The notes: generated by a model from the sequence alone, not told the origin. A DNA stretch of 43,878 nt from Hyphomicrobiales bacterium (GCA_021775555.1 JAJFHP010000076.1:1-43878); one strand, 5' to 3'; counted from the first letter of the stretch, positions 1-8,287 are shown. Numbers and translations: made by a program.

Positions 1-855
1 GGAATCGAAGACCTTCTTGAACAGACCCTGGTAATAGGCCGTGGCGTCCTTGCTCATGCCGGGCGCGCCGACGACGGTGCGCTGCATGAAGTAGACAAAG
101 TCCTTGCCGAGCTCTTTGAAGGTCGGAGCATCTTTGAACAGGCCAATGCGCTCGGGCGTAAAGCAGGCCAAAGGCTTGGTTTTACCAGCTTCGAAGAAGC
201 CGAGCTGCTCTGAGGGATTGTTGACCGTGGAATCGGCGTTATTGCCAGCCAGTTCCTTGGCAACCTTGCCTCCGCCCTTGTACGGCACATACTTCATTTT
301 CAGTCCATAGCTTGAGTTCAGGAAGTCCGTCAGAAGATTGTCTTCGGACGCCTTGCCGGTACCAGCCATAATCCAGCCATTGCCTTTGGCCTTGGCGGCT
401 TTCACGAAGTCATCAACATTCTTGATGTCTTTGCGGTCTGAATTCACCCACAGGCAGAATGTGTCTTCGGCCATGCGTGCGATAGGCGTAAACGTTTCGA
501 TGTTCACGCCAAGAGCAGGTTGACGCAGGGGGGTGGTGTAGAAGCTGTTCAGGGTGAACATGATTGTGTGATCGTCACCCTTTTTGCCTTTCATATAGAC
601 AAGTGCTTCCGCGCCCGAGCCGCCAGGCTTGTTAACCGGCGAAATCGTCGGGCCCATTTTGTTTTTTGTAATAATATTCTGCATAAAACGGACGGCCTTA
701 TCAGCCCCGCCGCCTTTACCAGCCATTACCACAAACTCGACGGGCTTTTTAGGCTCCCAGCCCATAGCCTGCGCAGTTTGTGGAAGCCCGATAGCAGAGA
801 CTCCCAGTCCCAGGGCAAGCCCCAGACCAAAGATCTGATGTTTAGTTTGGATCAT
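1..855 (-). CDS. TctC-type periplasmic solute-binding protein (TTT transporter), C-terminus off the window
   Basis: Reading the reverse strand from an ATG at 855 gives an uninterrupted frame to the window edge (285 codons, stop not reached). A GGGAGGA ribosome site lies just upstream. The N-terminus is a signal peptide: a basic start, a Leu/Gly-rich core and an AQA cleavage site near residue 31. After it come features of the Bug/TctC family: EFVVMAGKGGGADK near the start of the mature protein, then NKPGGSGAEA, and a VPYKGGGKVAKEL segment near residue 190. Family members bind carboxylates in the periplasm and deliver them to the TctAB membrane proteins, which would be encoded beyond the left edge. 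It diverges from the acid-CoA ligase/formate dehydrogenase operon, so it probably imports the acid that operon uses. The ligand cannot be read from sequence. Confidence 0.9.
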   Translation of the reverse strand, partial: MIQTKHQIFGLGLALGLGVSAIGLPQTAQAMGWEPKKPVEFVVMAGKGGGADKAVRFMQNIITKNKMGPTISPVNKPGGSGAEALVYMKGKKGDDHTIMFTLNSFYTTPLRQPALGVNIETFTPIARMAEDTFCLWVNSDRKDIKNVDDFVKAAKAKGNGWIMAGTGKASEDNLLTDFLNSSYGLKMKYVPYKGGGKVAKELAGNNADSTVNNPSEQLGFFEAGKTKPLACFTPERIGLFKDAPTFKELGKDFVYFMQRTVVGAPGMSKDATAYYQGLFKKVFDS

Positions 856-989
856 ATTCTTCCTCCCTTGGTGTTGGACGCAAATAGCGCCCGGCAATAC
901 GATTTATCGCATTGATCACTTGTTATGCCCAATCGCACCATGATGGGCAACCGAGCTATTGGCCTCTTCAAATGGGCCAAGATGGTATG

Positions 990-1006
990 TGGTCGAATGT
1001 ATACCA
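990..1006. promoter_or_regulatory. Candidate operator 1: TGG-N8-ATACCA
   Basis: The 17-bp site TGGTCGAATGTATACCA has one full ATACCA half and a partly matching TGGT half. A second TGGTAT half lies 7 bp further upstream at 983-988. The same 17-bp layout recurs at 1136-1152 and 8072-8088. The placement is between divergent genes and suits control of both. The binding protein is unknown; dimeric GntR-type regulators use sites of this general form. Confidence 0.4.
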
Positions 1007-1135
1007 AGCAATTATAAATTGCAATTATCTTCCCTGGTGAGCATCGTTGAATGGGCTGGAAATGAGCTGACCTGCACAACTGAAGACGGTTCAGGTCTCT
1101 ATCAGGTGGCTCGACAGGGGACGCTTACTGGTATA

Positions 1136-1152
1136 TGGTATCTGGCATACCA
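1136..1152. promoter_or_regulatory. Candidate operator 2: perfect TGGTAT-N5-ATACCA dyad
   Basis: TGGTATCTGGCATACCA is a perfect 6+6 bp inverted repeat around a 5-bp spacer, 126 bp upstream of the SucC-like start codon. It is the best-conserved of the three sites sharing this layout in non-coding DNA of the window. Confidence 0.45.
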
Positions 1153-1278
1153 AGAAGCATATGCAGCGTCTTAATTGGTCATTTGCACATCGGGAATAAG
1201 GCGGCATACTCGGCAAATGAGACCAACAGTTCACGTGGCGCGTGCATCTAAATAACTGGAACAGGGGAGCAGGCACTC

Positions 1279-2454
1279 ATGAATCTTCATGAGTATCAGG
1301 CGAAACAGATTCTTGCCGGATACGGGGTTTCAGTTCCCGTGGGCGAGGTCGCGGAAACAGCGTCCTCGGCACAAGGTGTGGCGCGCAAGCTTCCCAGCAA
1401 GCGATATGTCGTAAAAGCGCAGGTTCATGCTGGTGGTAGGGGCCGGGCCGGAGGCATCAAGATTGTCGACTCTGTGGCCGCGGTGGAAAAAGCCGCAGAG
1501 GAACTGCTTGGTCAAACCCTGGTAACAGAGCAGACAGGACCTGAAGGCCGTTCAGTGCGCGCGGTCTATGTAGAAGAGGCGATAGACTCAAAACGTGATG
1601 TCTATGTGGCGGTACTTGTTGACCGGGAAACCGGCAAGGTGTCGCTTATCGGTGCGGAACAGGGCGGCGAGGATATCGAGGAACGTGCCGCGGCCAAACC
1701 ATCTATCATCAAGACCTTGATGGTCAAGCCGGACGGAAGTGCGGCCAAGGGCGCGTTTGAGAGTTTTGCCAAGAAACTTAATCTGACTGGCGCGCTGACA
1801 AAAAAAGGGGCCACGTTGTTCCAGGGGCTGGCTAAGGCTTTTGTTGAGCAGGACGCCAGCCTCATCGAAATCAATCCCCTGGCGGTGACAGCGGGACAGG
1901 AATTACTTGCCCTGGACGTCAAGATGGTGCTGGACGACAACGCCATGTTCCGGCACCAGGATATTCATGATTTACAGGACAAGGACGAGCTGGACCCTGT
2001 GGAGATGCAGGCCCAGGCGAACGAGATCAATTATATCCGCATGGAAGGCAATATCGGTGTCGTCGTCAATGGTGCGGGTCTGGCACTCGTGACCAATGAC
2101 ATGTTGACGGACGCGGGTGGCGTACCCGCAAATTTCATGGACATCCGCACTACAGCCTCAAGCCTGGACATTTCAGCAGGTTTTGATCTGTTGCTTTCCA
2201 ACCCGAATGTAAAGGCCGTTCTCGTCAATGTGCATGGCGGTGGAATGCAGCGTTGCGACACGATTGCCGAGGGCATCGGTATTTCCATTAAACGGTGCGG
2301 TTGCACTGTGCCGATTGTTCTGAGGTTTGCCGGCAATAACGCAGACTATGGACGCACATTGCTCGGCAATTACGGGATTTCATATATCGAGGCGCAGGAT
2401 ATGGGGGATGCCATTGAGCGCGTGATCGCCCTGGTTCGCCCGGAGGCGGCATAA
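1279..2454 (+). CDS. SucC-like acid-CoA ligase beta subunit (ADP-forming), divergent
   Basis: This 391-residue protein has the ATP-grasp plus ligase-CoA layout of succinyl-CoA synthetase beta and malate-CoA ligase MtkA. It starts MNLHEYQAKQIL and keeps the nucleotide-binding segment KAQVHAGGRGRAGG (about residues 47-60), EINPLAV (about 198) and NGAGLALVTNDML. The C-terminal phosphate-loop region is altered. The canonical DVGGGA segment reads DIRTTA, and the canonical NxFGG-xxRCD segment reads NVHGGGMQRCD, which is one residue longer. An AGGGGAGCAGG ribosome site precedes the ATG. The stop overlaps the SucD-like start by one base. The class is clear, but the acid is not: succinate, malate or another carboxylate are all possible. 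The sequence changes and the lack of other TCA genes argue against the housekeeping enzyme. Confidence 0.85.
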   Translation: MNLHEYQAKQILAGYGVSVPVGEVAETASSAQGVARKLPSKRYVVKAQVHAGGRGRAGGIKIVDSVAAVEKAAEELLGQTLVTEQTGPEGRSVRAVYVEEAIDSKRDVYVAVLVDRETGKVSLIGAEQGGEDIEERAAAKPSIIKTLMVKPDGSAAKGAFESFAKKLNLTGALTKKGATLFQGLAKAFVEQDASLIEINPLAVTAGQELLALDVKMVLDDNAMFRHQDIHDLQDKDELDPVEMQAQANEINYIRMEGNIGVVVNGAGLALVTNDMLTDAGGVPANFMDIRTTASSLDISAGFDLLLSNPNVKAVLVNVHGGGMQRCDTIAEGIGISIKRCGCTVPIVLRFAGNNADYGRTLLGNYGISYIEAQDMGDAIERVIALVRPEAA

Positions 2455-3326
2455 TGGCGATCCTTGTCGGCAAGGATACCAAGGTCATTTGCCAGGGCAT
2501 GACCGGGCGAACGGCCTCCTACCATATCGAACGGGCCATGGCCTACGGCACAAATGTCGTGGGTGGGGTGCGGCCGGGAAAAGGCGGGACCCGCCATCTG
2601 GATGCACCAATATTTGACAGCGTATCGGACGCGGTTGCCGGGACAGGCGCAGATGCATCTATCATTTTCGTGCCGCCACCCAGCGCCGCCGAGGCAATGA
2701 TCGAGGCGATCGAGGCAGAAGTGCCGGTTGTGGTGTGCGTGACGGAACGCGTACCCGTACTGGATATGGTCCGTGTGAGGGATGCCCTTGAAGGTTCAAA
2801 AACCCATCTGGTCGGCCCGAATTCCCAAGGTGTACTGACACCCCAGGCCTGCAAGCTTGGTGTCATGGCAACTGTGCATGAGCGCCCGGGGTCCATCGGC
2901 ATTATCTCCAGGTCAGCGACGCTGACCAGCGAAATCGTTGCACAGACAAGTGCGGCAGGCCTTGGTCAGTCGACAACAGTTGGTATTGGCGGTGATCCCG
3001 TTCATGGCATCGGGTTTGTCGAGTGCCTGAAATTGTTCATGGATGATCCGGAGACGGCTGGAGTCATCCTGATTGGAGAGATTGGCGGTGCAGATGAAGA
3101 AATGGCTGCTGGTTATCTGAGCTCCGTAAAAGCCCCCAAGCCGGTGGTGGCTCTCGTTGCCGGACGGCATGCGCCGCCGGAACGGCGCATGGGTCATGCA
3201 GGGACGCTCACCTTGTTCGGCCGAGCCGATGCCAACCAAAAAATCAAAACACTGCGTGCCGCAGGTGTACACATTGCGCCCAATCCACATGATGTGGCGG
3301 GGGCAATGCGTCAATCATTGGAATAA
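2454..3326 (+). CDS. SucD-like acid-CoA ligase alpha subunit, divergent
   Basis: This 290-residue partner of the upstream gene overlaps it in TAATG. The N-terminal CoA-binding domain begins MAILVGKDTKVICQGMTG. The C-terminal domain carries the phosphohistidine motif RMGHAG (about residues 244-249), the residue phosphorylated during catalysis in this family. SRSATLT and VGIGGDP match canonical SRSGTLT and VGIGGDP. Two differences stand out. The usual GPNCPG reads GPNSQG, losing the cysteine. The usual GAIIAGG after the catalytic His reads GTLTLFG. Activity as an ATP- or GTP-dependent acid-CoA ligase is likely, but the substrate is open. The 9-bp gap to the formate dehydrogenase beta gene indicates co-transcription. 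Confidence 0.85.
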   Translation: MAILVGKDTKVICQGMTGRTASYHIERAMAYGTNVVGGVRPGKGGTRHLDAPIFDSVSDAVAGTGADASIIFVPPPSAAEAMIEAIEAEVPVVVCVTERVPVLDMVRVRDALEGSKTHLVGPNSQGVLTPQACKLGVMATVHERPGSIGIISRSATLTSEIVAQTSAAGLGQSTTVGIGGDPVHGIGFVECLKLFMDDPETAGVILIGEIGGADEEMAAGYLSSVKAPKPVVALVAGRHAPPERRMGHAGTLTLFGRADANQKIKTLRAAGVHIAPNPHDVAGAMRQSLE

Positions 3327-3335
3327 TCAAGTCAC

Positions 3336-5042
3336 ATGAATGATCTGTCGAACGGCGGCGGTAACCGCCGCATCCATCCCGGTTCGGGCCGGCGAAAGGC
3401 TCCTGTCTTTCCCAAAGGGCGACTGCTGGGACGAGATGAAACAGAAGCTGTCGCGAAGCTGCTGGGGGATCGCCCGCGCCAGCGCGACATGCTGATTGAA
3501 TATCTGCATCTCATTCAGGATGCTGAAGGGTGCTTGCCCGCGGGTCTTATGCAGGCGCTTGGCGAAGAGCTGAAAATACCCATGGCCGAAGTCTTTGAAG
3601 TGGCGTCCTTCTATGCCCATTTCGATATCGTTCGCGATGGTGAAACCCCACCTGCACCTGTCACTGTACGTGTTTGCGATTCCCTCAGCTGCATGATGGC
3701 GGGGGCGGAACAGGTGATATCGGAACTGGAGAAAAAAGCGCCAGAAGGTGTGCGTATTCTGCGTGCCCCTTGTATGGGCCGCTGTGACACGGCTCCTGTC
3801 TGCGAGGCTGGCCACAAACATCTCGACCATATTGATGCAGATATGGTTTTGAAAGCCGTGGAGGAGGGGCACCTACATCCTGAAATTCCAGCCTATAAAA
3901 ACTTCGAGTCTTTCGAAAAAAAAGGCGGCTATGCCGTTCTGAAACAATGTCTTTCCGGTAAATTAGAAGTTGAGAAAGTGGTTGAACTTCTCTCTGATGC
4001 CGGTTTGCGGGGCTTAGGCGGAGCAGGCTTTCCAACAGGGCGTAAATGGGGCCTTGTTCGAGCAGAATCCGGCCCGCGTCTCATGGCTGTCAATGCGGAC
4101 GAAGGAGAGCCTGGGACCTTCAAGGACCGTTATTTTCTCGAATTCAACCCGCACAGCTTTCTTGAAGGAATGCTGATTGGTGCCTGGGCAGTGGAAGCTG
4201 AAGCTGTCTACATCTATTTGCGTGATGAGTATCCCGCCGCACGAGAAATTTTACTCAAGGAAATTGCTCAAGTTGAAAAAGCCGGTCTTGCTGATCACAC
4301 GAAGATCCACTTGAGACGTGGTGCGGGCGCTTATATCTGCGGTGAAGAGTCGGCGATGATTGAATCCATCGAAGGCAAGCGCGGTCTGCCGCGCCATCGT
4401 CCGCCCTATGTGGCGCAGGTGGGCATCTTCAGTCGGCCCACGCTGGTCAACAATGTGGAGACGCTTTACTGGGTGCCAGACATTCTCAAGAACGGTGCCG
4501 AATGGTTTGCTTCTCAAGGAAAAAATGGTGCCAAGGGCTTACGCAGCTATTCCCTGTCAGGCCGCGTGAGAGAACCCGGCATCAAGCTCGTTGCCGCCGG
4601 TACCACTGCACGCGAGCTTATCGAGGACCATGGTGGTGGAATGCTCGATGGACACGCTTTCAAAGGCTATCTGCCCGGCGGGCCCTCGGGCGGTATCCTT
4701 CCTGAGTCCATGGCCGATATTCCACTCGATTTCGGGACACTGGAAGAACATGGCTGCTTCGTTGGTTCGCACGCAGTCGTCATCCTGTCCGACAAGGATG
4801 ACATGAAGGATGTCGCGCTGAACCTCATGAAATTCTTTGAAGACGAAAGCTGTGGCCAGTGCACGCCCTGCCGTAACGGCACGGAGAAGGCGGTAAAAAT
4901 GATGGGAGCCGGTGCATGGGACCCGGACATTCTTGAAGATCTGGCGATAGTCATGGGAGACGCTTCGATTTGCGGTCTGGGGCAGGCAGCGCCCAATCCA
5001 CTGCGAAGCGTGCTAAAATTCTTTCCGGAGGATTTGAAATGA
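3336..5042 (+). CDS. fdh1B: NAD-dependent formate dehydrogenase, beta subunit (NuoE-NuoF fusion)
   Basis: This 568-residue diaphorase subunit passes electrons from the alpha subunit to NAD+. Residues about 30-180 are a NuoE-like thioredoxin-fold domain with [2Fe-2S] ligands C114, C119, C146 and C150. Residues about 195-568 are NuoF-like: the glycine-rich GLGGAGFPTG (227-236), NADEGEPGTFKD, GAGAYICGEE (329-338), and [4Fe-4S] ligands C506, C509, C512 and C546. Fusion of NuoE and NuoF parts in one chain matches the tungsten-dependent FDH1 of Methylorubrum, where the beta subunit is about 570 residues, rather than the split FdsG/FdsB type. The stop overlaps the alpha start as ATGA, implying translational coupling. 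The symbol rests on this architecture. Confidence 0.9.
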   Translation: MNDLSNGGGNRRIHPGSGRRKAPVFPKGRLLGRDETEAVAKLLGDRPRQRDMLIEYLHLIQDAEGCLPAGLMQALGEELKIPMAEVFEVASFYAHFDIVRDGETPPAPVTVRVCDSLSCMMAGAEQVISELEKKAPEGVRILRAPCMGRCDTAPVCEAGHKHLDHIDADMVLKAVEEGHLHPEIPAYKNFESFEKKGGYAVLKQCLSGKLEVEKVVELLSDAGLRGLGGAGFPTGRKWGLVRAESGPRLMAVNADEGEPGTFKDRYFLEFNPHSFLEGMLIGAWAVEAEAVYIYLRDEYPAAREILLKEIAQVEKAGLADHTKIHLRRGAGAYICGEESAMIESIEGKRGLPRHRPPYVAQVGIFSRPTLVNNVETLYWVPDILKNGAEWFASQGKNGAKGLRSYSLSGRVREPGIKLVAAGTTARELIEDHGGGMLDGHAFKGYLPGGPSGGILPESMADIPLDFGTLEEHGCFVGSHAVVILSDKDDMKDVALNLMKFFEDESCGQCTPCRNGTEKAVKMMGAGAWDPDILEDLAIVMGDASICGLGQAAPNPLRSVLKFFPEDLK

Positions 5043-7819
5043 GCGACTCGATCAAATTTGAGATCGATGGAAAACAAGTCGAGGCGCAATCGGGCGAGAC
5101 CATCTGGCAGGTGGCCAAGGGCGCGGGTACGGGCATTCCACATCTCTGTCATCTTGATGCGCCTGGATACCGTCCGGACGGCAATTGCCGTGCCTGCATG
5201 GTCGAAATCGAGGGAGAACGGGTGCTCGCCGCCTCCTGCATCCGCACGCCTTCTGAAGGCATGAAAGTCATCACTTCCAGCGAACGCGCCAAAAAATCAC
5301 GTGAAATGGTGTTCGAGCTTCTGATCTCGGACCAGCCGGAGCGTGAAAGCTCCCATGACCCCGATTCCCGCTTCTGGAATTGGGTGGATGATATGGGGGT
5401 TAAGCCGGTCAGCCGCTTCCCCCGGGCTGATCGCCCTGAAGCAGATTCAACTCATACCGCCATCGCCGTCAATCTTGATGCCTGCATCAACTGTAATCTC
5501 TGCGTGCGCGCTTGCCGTGAGGTTCAGGTCAACGATGTCATTGGCATGGCCTATCGTGGGGCTGGTTCCAAGGTCGTGTTCGATTTCGATGACGGCATGG
5601 GATCCTCCACCTGCGTGGCGTGCGGGGAATGCGTGCAAGCCTGCCCCACGGGCGCGTTGATGGAAGCAAACTTGCTGGACGAGACGGGCAAGCGTACTGA
5701 ATTTGAAGACCGCACTGTGGATACGCTTTGCCCTTATTGCGGTGTGGGGTGTCAGACGAGCGTCCACGTCAAGGACGACAAAATTCTCTATATCGATGGA
5801 CGCGACGGGCCGGCCAACAACAACCGGTTGTGCGTCAAGGGTCGCTTTGGTTTTGATTATATCTATCATGAAGACCGGCTGATGAAGCCGCTTATCCGCC
5901 GCGATGACGTGCCAAAAGATTCCACCATGAATATGCGCGATGAAGACGTGATGAGCGTCTTCCGCGAAGCGACATGGGAAGAGGCGCTGGATAAGGCCGC
6001 AGGCGGCATGAAGAGTATTTTTGATGCCAATGGCCCCAAATCGATCGCCGGTTTCGGCTCGGCCAAATGCTCCAATGAAGAAGCCTATCTGTTTCAGAAG
6101 CTGATCCGCCAGGGGTTTGAAACCAACAACGTGGATCACTGCACGCGGCTTTGCCACGCTTCGTCAGTGGCGGCCCTCATGGAGGGCGTAAATTCCGGCG
6201 CGGTTACCGCCCCCTTCACGGCGGCGGAGGATTCCGACTGCATCATCGTCATTGGTGCGCGCCCGGCTGAAAACCATCCAGTTGCCGCGACTTTCCTCAA
6301 GAATGCCGCCAAGGCTGGCAAGGAGCTGATTGTCATTGATCCGCGTGGCCAGAAGATGGGCCTTGGGCGCCACGCGACACGGGTTCTTCAATTCAAGCCG
6401 GGCTCTGATGTCTCGCTGCTGAATGGCATGTTGCATACCATCATCGAGGAAGACCTTTACGACGTTCAATATGTTCAGGCGAACACGGAAGGTTTTGAGG
6501 ACCTCAGGGAAAACATCAAGAAGTTCCCACCGGAAAAGATGGAAGCGTTCTGCGGCATTCCAGCCGAGACCATTCGTGAAGTGGCCCGCGTCTACGCAAC
6601 GTCCAATCGCTCCATCATCTTCTGGGGTATGGGCATTTCACAGCACGTTCACGGCACGGACAATTCGCGTTGCCTTATTTCACTTGCCCTGGTTACGGGG
6701 CAAGTGGGGCGTCCGGGTACGGGGCTGCATCCCCTGCGGGGTCAGAACAATGTGCAGGGCGCGTCTGATGCAGGGCTTATTCCGCTGGTGTACCCGGATT
6801 ACCAGTCGGTTGAGGATGAGAGCATCCGTGCAAAGTACGAGGAATTCTGGGGCAAGGAACTTGATCCCAAGCGCGGGCTGACCGTCGTCGAGATCATCAA
6901 TTCGATCCTCAATGACGAAATAAAGTCGATGTATATTCTTGGCGAGAACCCGGCCATGTCCGACCCGGATCAGGCCCATGCGCGCGCGGCTCTTGCCAAG
7001 CTCGAGCATCTTGTCGTGCAGGATATTTTCCTCACCGAAACCGCATGGCATGCGGATGTGGTATTGCCAGCCTCGGCCCATGCCGAGAAGTGGGGCACAT
7101 TCAGCAATACGAACCGTCAGGTTCAGATGTGCCGGCCAGTGATCGATCCGCCGGGCGAGGCGCGGCAGGATTGGGAGCTGGTGCAGGAGGTCGCCCAGCG
7201 TATTGGTCTGGACTGGAGTTATGACCACCCGCGCGATGTGTTTGCGGAGATGGGGCAGATGATGCCCTCGCTCGACAACATCACATGGGAACGACTGGAG
7301 CGGGAGGATGCGGTGACATATCCGTGCGACGCTCCGGACAAGCCCGGTAACGAGATCATTTTTGCCTCGGGTTTTCCGACTGAATCCGGACGTGCGAAAA
7401 TCGTACCGGCCGATATCGTGCCGCCTGACGAATTGCCCGATGATGCTTACCCTATGGTGCTGACAACGGGCCGCTTGCTGGAGCATTGGCACACTGGCGC
7501 CATGACTCGCCGGGCCAGCAATCTTGATGCGCTTGAGCCTGAAGCGGTTGCGGGTCTCAATCGACACGATATCAAGCGGCTTGGCATTCAGCCGGGTTCA
7601 TTCGTGACCGTGGCAACCCGTCGTGGAGAGATCACACTTAAGGCGCGCCAGGACCGGGATGTACCTGAAGGCATGGTGTTTATTCCCTTCTGCTTTGCCG
7701 AAGCTGCCGCCAATCTGCTTACCAATCCACAACTTGATCCTTTTGGCAAAATTCCCGAATTCAAGTTCTGCGCCGCCAAAGTGGAGCCGGCTGAGCAGGT
7801 GCATGAAGCAGCGGAATAA
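5039..7819 (+). CDS. fdh1A: NAD-dependent formate dehydrogenase, catalytic alpha subunit (Mo/W bis-MGD)
   Basis: I start this 926-residue protein at the ATG at 5039, which follows a GGAGG site and overlaps the beta stop. A longer in-frame start at 4970 lies wholly inside the upstream gene. N-terminal [2Fe-2S] ligands are C37, C50, C53 and C67. Two ferredoxin-type [4Fe-4S] sets follow at C149/152/155/159 and C192/195/198/202. The molybdopterin domain opens with C231/C234/C238/C265. The catalytic residue is C372 followed by H373 (DHCTRLCHAS), so this is a cysteine enzyme and not a selenocysteine one. The NuoG-like His-Cys cluster is absent and replaced by a short linker with HDPDS. It oxidises formate to CO2 in the cytoplasm. 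Tungsten as the metal is inferred from subunit layout and from tupABC elsewhere in the window. No fdhD-type sulfurtransferase gene is present here. Confidence 0.93.
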   Translation: MSDSIKFEIDGKQVEAQSGETIWQVAKGAGTGIPHLCHLDAPGYRPDGNCRACMVEIEGERVLAASCIRTPSEGMKVITSSERAKKSREMVFELLISDQPERESSHDPDSRFWNWVDDMGVKPVSRFPRADRPEADSTHTAIAVNLDACINCNLCVRACREVQVNDVIGMAYRGAGSKVVFDFDDGMGSSTCVACGECVQACPTGALMEANLLDETGKRTEFEDRTVDTLCPYCGVGCQTSVHVKDDKILYIDGRDGPANNNRLCVKGRFGFDYIYHEDRLMKPLIRRDDVPKDSTMNMRDEDVMSVFREATWEEALDKAAGGMKSIFDANGPKSIAGFGSAKCSNEEAYLFQKLIRQGFETNNVDHCTRLCHASSVAALMEGVNSGAVTAPFTAAEDSDCIIVIGARPAENHPVAATFLKNAAKAGKELIVIDPRGQKMGLGRHATRVLQFKPGSDVSLLNGMLHTIIEEDLYDVQYVQANTEGFEDLRENIKKFPPEKMEAFCGIPAETIREVARVYATSNRSIIFWGMGISQHVHGTDNSRCLISLALVTGQVGRPGTGLHPLRGQNNVQGASDAGLIPLVYPDYQSVEDESIRAKYEEFWGKELDPKRGLTVVEIINSILNDEIKSMYILGENPAMSDPDQAHARAALAKLEHLVVQDIFLTETAWHADVVLPASAHAEKWGTFSNTNRQVQMCRPVIDPPGEARQDWELVQEVAQRIGLDWSYDHPRDVFAEMGQMMPSLDNITWERLEREDAVTYPCDAPDKPGNEIIFASGFPTESGRAKIVPADIVPPDELPDDAYPMVLTTGRLLEHWHTGAMTRRASNLDALEPEAVAGLNRHDIKRLGIQPGSFVTVATRRGEITLKARQDRDVPEGMVFIPFCFAEAAANLLTNPQLDPFGKIPEFKFCAAKVEPAEQVHEAAE

Positions 7820-7981
7820 TTCGTCCTGTAATGTCAATTTGAGTGCCGGCTGAGTTAATAAGCTTGCCAGTTTTTTTGTACCTGGCTGGACTGGCGGCTG
7901 GCTGCTGAAACATCCCTCAAATTGCGGATCTATTCCAGAATCGCCGTACTTTCGCGGATATAACGGTGTTGCTCTGCACAA

Positions 7982-8002
7982 TACGCATAGCTGCCATGCG
8001 TA
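7982..8002. promoter_or_regulatory. Perfect dyad TACGCAT-N7-ATGCGTA
   Basis: A 7+7 bp perfect inverted repeat with a 7-bp spacer lies in the 294-bp gap between the formate dehydrogenase alpha gene and the 57-residue gene. There is no T-run on either side, so an operator is more likely than a terminator. No other copy was noticed. Confidence 0.3.
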
Positions 8003-8071
8003 ATAAAAGGCTGATTTTTGCCATTTTCCATGCCCAATCTCTTGTGCAATGCAACAATAATGCTATGTATA

Positions 8072-8088
8072 TGGCACATTGTATACCA
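8072..8088. promoter_or_regulatory. Candidate operator 3: TGG-N8-ATACCA
   Basis: TGGCACATTGTATACCA keeps the TGG-N8-ATACCA layout of the sites at 990 and 1136, with a weaker left half. It sits 25 bp before the start of the 57-residue gene, where a bound protein would block transcription. It links that gene to the same putative regulator as the divergent region at the left end. Confidence 0.4.
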
Positions 8089-8113
8089 TGAGAAACACAG
8101 GAGGGTACGGACA

Positions 8114-8287
8114 ATGAACAAGGCAGCGACATTCGAGACAACCTACACCCGTTACCCCTTCGCACCCTTGGTGAAGCTTGGACTGACGATTGCAGCCTTG
8201 CTTAAAGGCACTGCAAACAAGGCTGATAAACCGGGCAAGGCCAACCATACCGGCCCAGTCAGCGGCGCTGTTGGTCACGCAGCCTAG
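8114..8287 (+). CDS. Small orphan protein, 57 residues
   Basis: The ATG at 8114 follows a strong GGAGGG site nine bases upstream. This favours it over an in-frame ATG at 8018, which would place the operator-like site at 8072 inside the gene. The protein starts MNKAATFETTYTRYPF. It has one moderately hydrophobic stretch (FAPLVKLGLTIAALL), then a Lys/Gly/His-rich tail ending GAVGHAA. I recognise no family. It is too short and polar for a transporter subunit; membrane association through the hydrophobic stretch is possible. A candidate operator upstream and a candidate small RNA downstream suggest a regulated single-gene unit. Confidence 0.6.
   Translation: MNKAATFETTYTRYPFAPLVKLGLTIAALLKGTANKADKPGKANHTGPVSGAVGHAA

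Larger units (their letters stand above)
856..1278. promoter_or_regulatory. Divergent control region, rich in inverted repeats
   Basis: This 423-bp gap separates the reverse-strand TctC gene from the forward CoA-ligase operon and must hold both promoters. Visible dyads are CGAT-TT-ATCG (900-909), TGCCCA-N12-TGGGCA (926-949), TTGGCC-N10-GGCCAA (959-980), TGGTCG-N5-ATACCA (990-1006), GCAATT-ATA-AATTGC (1008-1022) and the perfect TGGTAT-N5-ATACCA (1136-1152). A 71-codon open frame at 959-1174 runs through the dyads; it has no family resemblance I recognise and is not called. The region looks like a multi-operator promoter for a regulated catabolic operon. The regulator is not identifiable in the window. 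Confidence 0.6.

Noticed and set aside
959-1174. 71-codon open frame in the divergent region
   Set aside because: It runs through several dyads, has no family resemblance and no clear ribosome site; the operator interpretation is better supported.
1279-3326. Housekeeping succinyl-CoA synthetase sucCD
   Set aside because: Key glycine-rich loops are changed and the context is uptake plus formate oxidation, without other TCA genes.
6680-7567. Long antisense open frame within the formate dehydrogenase alpha gene
   Set aside because: GC-rich codon structure of the real gene creates it; the translation has no recognisable domain.
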